Source: Verrucomicrobiia bacterium (GTDB lineage: Bacteria; Verrucomicrobiota; Verrucomicrobiia; Verrucomicrobiales; DEV007). From it: 64,000 nucleotides of DNA. Position numbers and translations under genes: made by a program. Below are positions 47,458 through 55,196 of the stretch, one piece after another; position 1 is the first letter of the stretch, and each line of letters starts with the position of its first letter. The stretch spans positions 62,001 to 126,000 of the forward strand of contig JAUIAH010000007.1 in assembly GCA_030425385.1 (NCBI GenBank), given 5' to 3'. The notes under the pieces are model-generated. The model made no database searches and had not been told where the DNA came from. It worked only from the letters and a program-made list of their open reading frames with translations.

Positions 47458-48456
47458 ATGCTTGTCAATGCAATGGCTCCACTTGCCACGAGTGCACTGC
47501 TTCTTTGCCTCTTCTTTGGGCATCGTGAGCCAGCCTCGCAATCGGGCTTTCTACCCAGGCAATTTCCATCCGTTCGGGAGGGTAGGGATTTCGTGCTCCC
47601 TGAATTGGGAATCAAGCTCATTTGGTGTCCACCGGGGGACTTTATCATGGGAGGAACGGATATTACTGAAGAACCACCTCATCCCGTGACCTTGTCGCAG
47701 GGCTTCTGGTTGGGCGAAACCGAGATCACCCAAGCACAATATGAGAAAGTCGTGGGAGAGAATCCCAGCGGCTTCCCTCATGCCGGGCCCAATGCCCCAG
47801 TCGAATGCGTGGATTGGTATGATGCGGTTGCCTATGGGAAGACCCTCACCAAGCTCTATCAACACATTCTCCCCGAAGGCTACGTGTTTGGACTGCCCAC
47901 CGAAGCCCAATGGGCCCACGCCTGCCGGGCGCAGCTTCCTTACGGAATTGAAATCTACGACCCACCCGGGCCTTTGAATCAAGAAGGCGATTACATGGCC
48001 CCTCTCCTCGATGAGTTGGGCTGGTATTCGGGCAATAGCGGTGTCACTTACCCGGGAGGCTGCCCGTCCTATTTCTGGGTGCCTAGCAATCATCCTAGCG
48101 AGACCGCGGGCACCCATCCCGTGGCCCAGAAGAAACCCAATCCTTGGGGCTTCTACGATATGCTCGGCAATGTGTCCGAATGGTGTTTTGACATTCATTG
48201 TTACCGTTACCTCAGCGGGCACCAGATCGATCCCGAGGGCCCCCTCGTCACCGGCGAAGGACGGGTCTACCGTGGAGGCGCTTGGTATGACAGTTGCGAC
48301 AGCTGCCGAGTCTTTGATCGGACCCACGACCATCCCGATTTCTGGAGCTTCGCGGTGGGATTCCGGCTCGCCCTCCGTCCGATCACCCGCACCGGCCATG
48401 ACGGGATTCCTAAGAAAGAGGGTCCTGCCGGCCACTCACCCCTGAACCGCGAATAA
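47458..48456 (+). CDS. Exported FGE-like (SUMF1 domain) protein
   Basis: A 332-residue protein, nine bases after the kinase stop. The start is ATG 47458; the frame is open further upstream inside the kinase gene. A signal-like segment (LATSALLLCLFFG) precedes a SUMF1 domain: IWCPPGDFIMGG, GFWLGETEITQAQYEKVV, APVECVDWYDAVAYG, LPTEAQWAHACR, LGNVSEWCFDIH, RVYRGGAWYDS and VGFRLAL. Two Cys residues follow RGGAW, in SCDSC; true bacterial FGE has a Cys-x4-Cys at this place, here the spacing is Cys-x2-Cys. Enzyme activity toward sulfatases is therefore doubtful, though not excluded. The pairing with an FGE-like domain in the preceding kinase suggests related ligands. Confidence 0.82.
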   Translation: MLVNAMAPLATSALLLCLFFGHREPASQSGFLPRQFPSVREGRDFVLPELGIKLIWCPPGDFIMGGTDITEEPPHPVTLSQGFWLGETEITQAQYEKVVGENPSGFPHAGPNAPVECVDWYDAVAYGKTLTKLYQHILPEGYVFGLPTEAQWAHACRAQLPYGIEIYDPPGPLNQEGDYMAPLLDELGWYSGNSGVTYPGGCPSYFWVPSNHPSETAGTHPVAQKKPNPWGFYDMLGNVSEWCFDIHCYRYLSGHQIDPEGPLVTGEGRVYRGGAWYDSCDSCRVFDRTHDHPDFWSFAVGFRLALRPITRTGHDGIPKKEGPAGHSPLNRE

Positions 48457-48460
48457 ACAA

Positions 48461-48529
48461 ACCTTTCAAGATTTCCTGTAACGTTTGCGCCAATCTTTCG
48501 CCCCTACAGGTATGCGTTTGTTGAAAGGT
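48461..48529. promoter_or_regulatory. Nested inverted repeats upstream of the histidine kinase
   Basis: ACCTTTCAA at 48461-48469 pairs with TTGAAAGGT at 48521-48529 (nine bases, perfect), and inside it CCTGTA at 48475-48480 pairs with TACAGG at 48505-48510. The block fills most of the 108-base gap between the FGE-like gene and the histidine kinase, ending 35 bases before its GTG. It could be a regulator-binding site, an RNA stem or a terminator without a T-run. Confidence 0.45.
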
Positions 48530-48564
48530 GAACGAGAACGAGATCGAGATCGAGAAATAGCACC

Positions 48565-50676
48565 GTGAACGAAGTTTCGAGGAAAGCCGCCTTCTGGCCC
48601 TACGACAAGATGCGGGCCATTGGGCTGACGGAGGAGGAGGCTCTGCGGGGCACAGGACTCGACCTTGCCACGCTGAGACGCTCGCGCCGCATCGGGTGGG
48701 ATGCCTACTGCGCCATGATGGACAATCTCTATGCCGTCGTCGGCCCCGAGGGCATGTGCGAGATGGGGAGTGAGTATGCCTTCAAGAAATCGTTTCGTTC
48801 CATTCACCGCATCGCAGGACTCGTGGCCACTCCTCGAGCACTCTATCACTTTCTCGTCCGTTGGGCGGGACCGGCGAACAACACCAATCTCCGCTTTGCC
48901 CTCAAAGACGAAGCCGATGGAACGCTCTTTCACACCGTGGCCATCGAGGAAGGCTACCGCGATTGTCATCCCTTCCTGATCGGTGTGCCAGGGTTGCTTG
49001 AGGTGATCCCGTGCATGTTGGGCTTGCCCAAAGCCAAGGTGGAGTTGGTAGAGGTGCGTGAACGCTTTGGGGCCTACCGGATTCATCTGCCGGAATCCCA
49101 GGCCATCGGCGCCCGCCTTCGTCGACGGATCCGTGGCCTCGTCGCTGTGCCCTCTGTCCTCATCGAGCAAACCCAGGAACTCAAAGATCGCAGTGATGCC
49201 CTCAACCGTCATCAAGCGGATTTCCGTCGCCTTGTCGACGACATGCACGATGGTGTCGTCATCGTCATCGGCGAACGGATCGTTTATGGCAACAATGCCA
49301 TTCGCCGCACACTCGATCTGCCGCTTCATGCCTCTCCCAGTGAGATTGACGACGCCATGAATCGTGCCTTGCCTGCCGCACGCTGGGACGATTGGCAACG
49401 TCTCCTCCGCGGGCAGCACGTGGGGGAACAGAACCTTGAGTTCCCTCTTGGTGAAATCCTAACGGAACCGCAAATCCTTTCATTTGGCAAACCACAACCC
49501 ATCCGCTACGGCGAGCAAGAAGGCTGGTTCTTGGCCGGCCGCAATGTCACCCTTGAGCGGCGATTGGAAGAACGCATGCGAGAAGTCGCCTTCAACGAAC
49601 GGCATCGCCTCGCGATGGAGCTGCACGACGGGCTCGGCCAACAGCTTGCAGGGATCTCCTGGCAATCATCCATCCTTCGGGACGAACTTGCAAAGACTGA
49701 CCACGCTCACCTGTCCCAGACTGCGGAGAATCTCAGTGTCACCGCCCGTTCCAGCGTCGAGATTGCCCGCAGCCTCTCCCACGGTCTCGCCTTTTCCGAT
49801 GCGTCTTGTGGCAATGTGAAACGAGCCCTGAGTCAATGGCAGGATCAAACGCAGACGCTCTTCGGCCTTCGGCCTTCCCTTGAACTCCCAGCAGCCTCGC
49901 TCACCGCGCAACCCTCACACCTGGGCGAAATCATGCGCATCGTCAGTGAAGCCGCCCACAATGCCGTGCGTCATGGGAACGCCCAACGCCTCGCTCTGCG
50001 ACTCGCGGAGGGAAAGGAGCAATGGATCCTCTCCCTCACAAACGACGGATCTCCCGTGGGCAGAGAAGCCATCGGCACGTCGCCTGGGCTCGGGCTCCAA
50101 TCCATGGCCTACCGCGCCCGCGTTCTCGGGGGCGAATGCCGACTCGAGGACGTCTCCCATGGCACACGCCTCACCGTCATCATGGGGCGCGCCATCATCA
50201 GCATTGGTGGCACCAGCACCCTGCCCACCCCTCTCCGCAACGCGCCCACGCACCTCAAGGCTCGCGAAACCACTGACACGAACCTTCGTGTCTTTCTAGC
50301 AGATGACCACGACCTCGTCCGGGTCGGGCTCATCCAGCTCCTGGAGAACCACCCCACCACAGCCTTCACCGTCGTCGGCCAGGCCAAGGAGCGTCGGGAG
50401 ATCCTCCCCCAAATCACCCAGCTCAGTCCCGATCTCCTCCTCCTTGACATGCTCATGGACGGCCAAGACAACCTCAGCCTCATTCGCGAGATCCGCCAAG
50501 CCTGCCCCTCCTGCACCATCGTCGTTCTTTCCATGGGGGACGCTCGCATTTACGAAGAAGAGGCCCGCGCCGCTGGTGCCCACGCCTACCTTATGAAAAG
50601 CATCAATCCTGAGGCCCTCATCCACCAACTCCTCCAAATCACCTCATCAACGAAAGACCAAGAGCCCATCACATAA
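48565..50676 (+). CDS. Soluble NarL-type histidine kinase with C-terminal receiver
   Basis: A 703-residue cytoplasmic kinase starting at GTG 48565. Residues 1-200 form a sensor resembling the ligand-binding N-terminal domain of some AraC-type regulators (LRGTGLDLATLRRSRRIGWDAY). A PAS-like segment is near 215-330. The HisKA_3 dimerisation helix has ERHRLAMELHDGLGQQLAGI with the phosphorylated His near 354; the ATPase follows (SEAAHNAVRHGNAQRLALRL, GLGLQSMAYRARVLGG). A receiver starts near 573 (RVFLADDHDLVRVGLIQLL) with its Asp near 628 in LLLLDMLMDGQD. There is no DNA-binding output in the protein. The NarL-type regulators at 52896 and 53955 are candidate partners. No membrane helix is evident. 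Confidence 0.88.
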   Translation: MNEVSRKAAFWPYDKMRAIGLTEEEALRGTGLDLATLRRSRRIGWDAYCAMMDNLYAVVGPEGMCEMGSEYAFKKSFRSIHRIAGLVATPRALYHFLVRWAGPANNTNLRFALKDEADGTLFHTVAIEEGYRDCHPFLIGVPGLLEVIPCMLGLPKAKVELVEVRERFGAYRIHLPESQAIGARLRRRIRGLVAVPSVLIEQTQELKDRSDALNRHQADFRRLVDDMHDGVVIVIGERIVYGNNAIRRTLDLPLHASPSEIDDAMNRALPAARWDDWQRLLRGQHVGEQNLEFPLGEILTEPQILSFGKPQPIRYGEQEGWFLAGRNVTLERRLEERMREVAFNERHRLAMELHDGLGQQLAGISWQSSILRDELAKTDHAHLSQTAENLSVTARSSVEIARSLSHGLAFSDASCGNVKRALSQWQDQTQTLFGLRPSLELPAASLTAQPSHLGEIMRIVSEAAHNAVRHGNAQRLALRLAEGKEQWILSLTNDGSPVGREAIGTSPGLGLQSMAYRARVLGGECRLEDVSHGTRLTVIMGRAIISIGGTSTLPTPLRNAPTHLKARETTDTNLRVFLADDHDLVRVGLIQLLENHPTTAFTVVGQAKERREILPQITQLSPDLLLLDMLMDGQDNLSLIREIRQACPSCTIVVLSMGDARIYEEEARAAGAHAYLMKSINPEALIHQLLQITSSTKDQEPIT

Positions 50677-50704
50677 GCCTGTATGATTTGCGAAAATTTG
50701 TAAA

Positions 50705-52735
50705 CTATTCCCGATAGATAAGAACACGGTAGTAGCCTTGTAATAAACTTGCGCGATTTGCCTCGTCATCCTTATACGAACTAGCACCGGCGACGACCGC
50801 GATTGGTACCCAATTTAGAAGATCAGTCGAGTGTTGAACTTCAGCTAGTTGATTCGAATTGATTGATTTCCATGTGATAGTGGTGCTATTAGATACGCGA
50901 GTGATCTCAGTTGGAGTCACTGAGTATAGACCGCCAGAAGCCGTTGTTGCTTGATCGTTGGAGAATCCTCGAAAATCCTCTAGATCGAGTGGTGCGTCTT
51001 CGATGAACAGATCGTGCTCAGAATTGATTCTCACTTCACGAATCACGTCCGTTCTACCATCACCATTAATATCTTCAAAGCGTAGTGCATTGTTCTTGTA
51101 TTTTGAGTGATTTAAAATTTGCCACCCTGATTTGGCCCCATATGAAATCTGCCACGTAGTGCCATTGCCAATAAAGACATCATCCCGTCCATCTCCATCA
51201 AAATCTCCAAATGCCAGGTCGCTTGTTCTGTACTGGGAGTTTCCTAGTTTTTCCCAACCTGACCGCCCACTCCACGAGACATGCCACGCAGAACCGTCGC
51301 CAATAAAAATATCGTCCTCACCATCCCCATTTAGATCTGCAAACGCTAGGTCGCTTGTTTTGTACTGGGAGTTTCCTAGTTTTTCCCAACCTGACCGCCC
51401 ACTCCATGAAACATGCCACGCAGAACCGTTGCCGATAAAAATATCGGTTTGGTTATCGCCATTGAAGTCAGCAAAAGCCAAGTCGCTCGTTCTGTAACCT
51501 GAGTTTCCCACCTTTTCCCAGCCAGAAGTGCCAGACCACGATATTTGCCAAGTTGAGCCGTTTGCTACAAAGACATCTGTTATTCCGTCACCATTGAAAT
51601 CTCCTAATCGAAGAGTCTCTCCTTGGTATTTCGATGTGCCCAGTCTTTTCCATGAGGTCTTACTATCATCAGAGATCCACCAATTGAAACCATCCGCGTA
51701 AAACATATCAACGACTCCGTCTCCATAAAAGTCTCCATATTGCAACTGGCTAGTTTGATACCAATTAAAAATAAATGATTTCCAGGAGCTTATTCCAGAA
51801 TAGGAAACTCTTTGCGAATAGGCACCTCCCTTAGGATAGATTAAGTTTACACCCAGTTTGTCACGAGATGAAAGTGTTTCATTTTGTGATAGTTCAAAGT
51901 CTCCAATTGTAAGCCTGTTCAGTACATCGTAGTGCATAATTGACAAAGGGTCGTATGTCGTAACACTTTGAGTGACTGGGGGAGATAATACGTTGCGATC
52001 GACTTTTTCTTTGCTCCAGCCATATTTTTCTTCATAATACTCGTATACCGAATCATGATCCCATGGGATATTGGCGTCTGGATGGAATTGCTCGTGCGTG
52101 AACCCTAATGCATGTCCAAACTCATGTAGCACTACATGCCTAGGGACTGGCCAAGCGATATGTGGTCGTTCAGGGTCGATCACACCTAGATTCATCGTGG
52201 GTTCTCCTTCAATATCCAACGCATCCGTCCCTATCCATGAAGAGTATCTACTATTTTGGAATGAGATTCGTATGTCGCTTTGTTCTACGGGCGCTATTCT
52301 AAACTGAATATTTGCGTAAGCGGACCACTCTTTTGCATCCTCAAGAACTTCTCTCTGTAACTGGTGCAGCCAATCATCAAAATCAGGATCGCGGGTGACG
52401 CCATCTACACTGTGATCCCAATCGTAGAATCCTACATTCAGAACTGCTCCATTCGGCCAATATCGATCATAGCCTCCGCCGCGATGTCCAGTGAGCTCGA
52501 AGAACTGATTTGAACTGTCGTTGCTTATAGGACGAGTGTTGGTAACAGCCGATAACGTTCTGGCACTACACGCCTTGTCTGTGCATTCGGCAGTTGAACA
52601 AGTCCAAACTTGTCCAAAGGTGTCGACTAAAGCTGATGGGAACATGGCAACTGTAAAAGCCACAAATGGAAGGGCTGGATGACAGGTGAAGCATGCCAAG
52701 CGGGAACGATATATTTTTACATTATACATTGCCAT
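50705..52735 (-). CDS. Astacin-like zinc metalloprotease with FG-GAP repeats
   Basis: A 676-residue exported protease in an AT-richer stretch than its neighbours. The zinc site is HEFGHALGFTHEQ, the HExxHxxGxxHE form of astacins (M12A), followed by the Met-turn in LSIMHYDV. A hydrophobic N-terminal segment (LPFVAFTVAMFPSALV) suggests export. The C-terminal half has at least five VCBS/FG-GAP repeats, each with a calcium-type GDFNGDGITDVFV motif, plus the verrucomicrobial WKSINSNQLAEVQHSTDLLNW module. Two of the repeats are nearly identical at DNA level (51216-51446). Start ATG 52735 is uncertain. The base composition suggests recent arrival by transfer. It converges on the histidine kinase gene. 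Confidence 0.85.
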   Translation of the reverse strand: MAMYNVKIYRSRLACFTCHPALPFVAFTVAMFPSALVDTFGQVWTCSTAECTDKACSARTLSAVTNTRPISNDSSNQFFELTGHRGGGYDRYWPNGAVLNVGFYDWDHSVDGVTRDPDFDDWLHQLQREVLEDAKEWSAYANIQFRIAPVEQSDIRISFQNSRYSSWIGTDALDIEGEPTMNLGVIDPERPHIAWPVPRHVVLHEFGHALGFTHEQFHPDANIPWDHDSVYEYYEEKYGWSKEKVDRNVLSPPVTQSVTTYDPLSIMHYDVLNRLTIGDFELSQNETLSSRDKLGVNLIYPKGGAYSQRVSYSGISSWKSFIFNWYQTSQLQYGDFYGDGVVDMFYADGFNWWISDDSKTSWKRLGTSKYQGETLRLGDFNGDGITDVFVANGSTWQISWSGTSGWEKVGNSGYRTSDLAFADFNGDNQTDIFIGNGSAWHVSWSGRSGWEKLGNSQYKTSDLAFADLNGDGEDDIFIGDGSAWHVSWSGRSGWEKLGNSQYRTSDLAFGDFDGDGRDDVFIGNGTTWQISYGAKSGWQILNHSKYKNNALRFEDINGDGRTDVIREVRINSEHDLFIEDAPLDLEDFRGFSNDQATTASGGLYSVTPTEITRVSNSTTITWKSINSNQLAEVQHSTDLLNWVPIAVVAGASSYKDDEANRASLLQGYYRVLIYRE
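51216..51446 (-). repeat. Near-identical tandem coding repeats, 132-base period
   Basis: The 99 bases at 51216-51314 recur at 51348-51446, offset 132 bases (44 codons), with five differences by hand alignment. They encode two FG-GAP units of the metalloprotease, so one unit was duplicated recently. The protein copies differ at two residues in this stretch (Lys/Arg and Asp/Asn). Confidence 0.8.
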
Positions 52736-52812
52736 ATCTATTCTCTCTTAGCCGCCCCCCATACTCTTGTCGATACGTGGTGCTACGCATTTTTGCAGGG
52801 ATCAATATTTGG

Positions 52813-52890
52813 CGAGGCTTCGCCTCGTTGCAGAATTCGACATGCCTGTCGTCTCTCCAAGTGCCTGGGCGCGCCGACGTCCTCGTCGGC
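52813..52890. repeat. Cluster of three short hairpins
   Basis: Three perfect stem-loops occur in 78 bases: CGAGGC-TTC-GCCTCG (52813-52827), CGACA-TGCC-TGTCG (52838-52851) and GCCGACG-TCCT-CGTCGGC (52873-52890). They lie in the 160-base gap between the metalloprotease start and the regulator stop on the minus strand. None has a T-run, so classic intrinsic termination is unlikely; REP-like elements or a structured 3' end are alternatives. Confidence 0.6.
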
Positions 52891-52895
52891 CCACC

Positions 52896-53540
52896 TCATA
52901 GCTGCCCCTGCAACCAAAGCGCCGCCTTCGTCGACAAAGCCGCTGCGGATTCCAGCATCATCTTCTCCTTAATGTGCTCTTTGTGAGATTCCACCGTTCG
53001 GGGCGTCACCCCCAAGGCATGAGCAATCTCCTTCGTCGTCATCCCCTCACCCACCAAGCGAAACACCTGCAACTCGCGATTCGACAGCCGCTGCACGCTA
53101 CCCGCTAACGAGGAAGGCTTCTTGGGCATCCCCAATAAGAAATCCCGCATCGCCTGACTCACCCACACGTGCCCGGCCGATGCCTGGGCCACCGCCTCAA
53201 GGAGATCCTCTCGCGGGGCACTCTTCGACACAAACGCCTGCGCACCCAGATCCAGGCACCGCTTCGCATAAGTCTGCTCATCGAGCATCGACACCACCAC
53301 GACGGGCATCCGAGGAAACCAAGCCTTCAATTGCTTCAGAAAAACCAACCCATCTTCCTGATGCAGACGCAAATCTGTTAGCACAAGATCTGGTCGCACC
53401 TGGGTGAGTCTTTCCTGCGCCTCCGACAGCGTCCCGGCCTCACCCAGAACGTCCCAACCACTCTGTGTCAGCACCGTCACCAAGCCCTGGCGCGTCATCG
53501 GATGGTCATCGATCACAAAAACCCGCTTCCTATCATGCAT
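52896..53540 (-). CDS. NarL/FixJ family response regulator
   Basis: A 214-residue regulator. The receiver has VFVIDDHP, the phosphorylated Asp at 56 in LVLTDLRLH and VVVVSMLDEQ. The LuxR-type helix-turn-helix is LSNRELQVFRLVGEGMTTKEIAHALGV then TPRTVESHKEHIKEKM. The start is ATG 53540; a longer frame to 53582 is possible. It is a likely partner of the receiver-bearing histidine kinase at 48565 or of another kinase of the HisKA_3 class. A perfect dyad at 53611-53627 lies 70 bases upstream of its start, a possible own-binding site. Confidence 0.92.
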   Translation of the reverse strand: MHDRKRVFVIDDHPMTRQGLVTVLTQSGWDVLGEAGTLSEAQERLTQVRPDLVLTDLRLHQEDGLVFLKQLKAWFPRMPVVVVSMLDEQTYAKRCLDLGAQAFVSKSAPREDLLEAVAQASAGHVWVSQAMRDFLLGMPKKPSSLAGSVQRLSNRELQVFRLVGEGMTTKEIAHALGVTPRTVESHKEHIKEKMMLESAAALSTKAALWLQGQL

Positions 53541-53954
53541 CGCTTTCAGAGTAGATGAAACCCCGCTCTCAGCAAGCGCCAAACACGTGCAGAACGGCCT
53601 GCTCGTCCATTACGAGAAACTCGTAAACACAAATCGAGACCAAGCACCATAGCAACTTCGTGAGACCACTCTAACGCTATGGTATGAAGGTCATGGCTAT
53701 GGGTGTGAGGCAAGCATGGGAAACGAGCCGCGTCTCAATTGGGGCGCGAGCGATCACGGCATTCTGGAACGCGGATCGCAGACGAATACGTGGAACTACG
53801 TATAGACCAGATCGGCATGATTCTCCAAAAGTCTACCCGTCGCCGCGCCTCACAGCCATCTAGGAAAACGTTGGAAAGAAATCATCAAAAAGAATGCACA
53901 ACGCCGGTAACAAAACCCCAAGAGTGACGCCCTAAACGGGTGAAGGAGATCCCC
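53541..53954. other. Intergenic spacer between divergent regulators
   Basis: About 410 bases without a convincing gene. It holds a perfect dyad at 53611-53627. An open frame at 53739-53927 encodes a basic peptide without family features, which I regard as non-coding. The spacer should carry the promoters of both regulator genes, but I see no hexamer pair good enough to call. Confidence 0.5.
53611..53627. promoter_or_regulatory. 17-base dyad upstream of the NarL-type regulator
   Basis: TTACGAG, AAA, CTCGTAA form a perfect inverted repeat with seven-base arms, the size of a LuxR/NarL-type operator. It lies 70 bases upstream of the minus-strand regulator start and about 330 bases upstream of the one-domain LuxR gene. 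The regulator that binds it is inference. Confidence 0.4.
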
Positions 53955-54215
53955 ATGGAAACCATCGCCGCCATCAGCCACCCGATGCATGAGCAGGAAA
54001 GCCCCCTTGAAGAGAAACGTCTATCACGGCGAGAAGAAGAAATCCTCCGCTGGGTAGGCGAAGGAAAAACCAATGACGAAATTGCCACCATCCTGGGCAT
54101 CAGCAACCGCACCGTGGAAAAGCATCTAGAGAATATCTTCGAAAAGCTAGGCGTCCACAACCGCCTCAGCGCCTTTCTCACCTATGCCCGCCAGCAATCA
54201 GATAAGTCTTCATGA
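53955..54215 (+). CDS. Single-domain LuxR-type transcription regulator
   Basis: An 86-residue protein consisting almost wholly of a LuxR helix-turn-helix: LSRREEEILRWVGEGKTNDEIATILG then ISNRTVEKHLENIFEKLGVHNRLSAFL. There is no receiver domain. Start ATG 53955 is chosen because AAGGAG at 53943-53948 precedes it; a GTG at 53940 lies inside that site. Its stop overlaps the start of the next gene as ATGA, so it is translated together with an exported protein gene. Lacking a receiver it may be regulated by level, by dimerisation or by another partner. Confidence 0.9.
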   Translation: METIAAISHPMHEQESPLEEKRLSRREEEILRWVGEGKTNDEIATILGISNRTVEKHLENIFEKLGVHNRLSAFLTYARQQSDKSS

Positions 54216-55147
54216 GAGGATGGCCAAATCATCTACGCATTGCGATATCGGTATTGGTCATAGCGATAGGTCTAGTAGAAGAGAGTTCTGCTCAAACAGT
54301 GGCATTGACCGGGACAGCCCTTCTTAATGCTCGCGGGAGAAGTGGAGGCGCTCTTACGAGTGGGCAACTCGCACTTTTCGTGATTGATCGATCAGGGAAT
54401 GGCTTTGCCTTGATTGCCAGCGGTGGCCTGCGCGGAGGTGAAGTGGTGCGGCGCTATCTGGTGGATTCGGATGACCTCGTGGTAGGTAAGGCGATTTCCG
54501 AAGTGGTCTTTGGGACTTCTTTGATTCCTGGAGGCGTCTCATTCACTTTAGGTGCGGGGGTAGATCCGGGAGATCCTTTCGGGATCTTGTTCTTTGATGG
54601 AATGTCGGGCGATCAAGTGGAAGTTCCTGATGGTGCCAGCTACACCTTTGTCACCCATCCGACATGGATCGTTCCCAGTCGTGGTTCGGTAGCGTTTCAA
54701 GAACCAGCGGAAGGTCAATTGCAGCAGCTTGAGGATAGGCAGGCTGCCTCTTCGCTATTAACGCCAGACCTTAGCTTCAGTTTCTGGGCGCTTCAATACG
54801 GGCTTGAAGGTGTCGATGTAGGCGCCTTGGATCCCGATCAGGATGGGCAAGCCAATCTGTTAGAATACGTTTTCGGAACGGATCCGCTCGCGCACAATAT
54901 ATGGAAACATGACTTCCGACGCGATCCGGTGACGGGGAGCTTTAGAATAGAGTTCACCCCCAGGGTCGGGCGCGTGGATGGTGTAGTGGTTGTAGAAGGG
55001 TCTTCCAATTTGAAAGATTGGAGTCCTTCCTTTCCTGGATTGGCTATAATAAACGCTAGTAGTGGGACGCAAGGAATCGCCTATCACGTTCCGGATACAA
55101 TCGATCGGGGATTCTTTAGGGTATCCGCTGAGAAGAGCAATCTCTGA
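54212..55147 (+). CDS. Exported beta-domain protein with verrucomicrobial C-terminal module
   Basis: A 311-residue exported protein with a signal sequence (IAISVLVIAIGLVEESSAQ). Residues about 28-190 form a domain shared with the PEP-CTERM protein encoded next (TGTALLN, GGALTSGQLALFVID, VFGTSLIPGG, THPTWIVPSRGSVAFQEP). Then come DPDQDGQANLLEYVFGTDPL, a calcium-type linker common in this phylum, and a closing EGSSNLKDWSPSF module. No enzyme motif is seen. It begins inside the LuxR gene stop (ATGA). Confidence 0.72.
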   Translation: MRGWPNHLRIAISVLVIAIGLVEESSAQTVALTGTALLNARGRSGGALTSGQLALFVIDRSGNGFALIASGGLRGGEVVRRYLVDSDDLVVGKAISEVVFGTSLIPGGVSFTLGAGVDPGDPFGILFFDGMSGDQVEVPDGASYTFVTHPTWIVPSRGSVAFQEPAEGQLQQLEDRQAASSLLTPDLSFSFWALQYGLEGVDVGALDPDQDGQANLLEYVFGTDPLAHNIWKHDFRRDPVTGSFRIEFTPRVGRVDGVVVVEGSSNLKDWSPSFPGLAIINASSGTQGIAYHVPDTIDRGFFRVSAEKSNL

Positions 55148-55196
55148 GTGAGGTCCGAGATCTAGATCACCATAATAGAAGTAAAAGATAAAAGAG

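Noticed and set aside
52680-52695. CFTCH near the N-terminus of the metalloprotease, a possible heme c motif.
   Set aside because: It lies at or before the hydrophobic export segment, where a heme would not be attached, and there is no cytochrome context.
53739-53927. A 62-residue open frame in the regulator spacer.
   Set aside because: No ribosome site, no family features and a composition resembling non-coding sequence.
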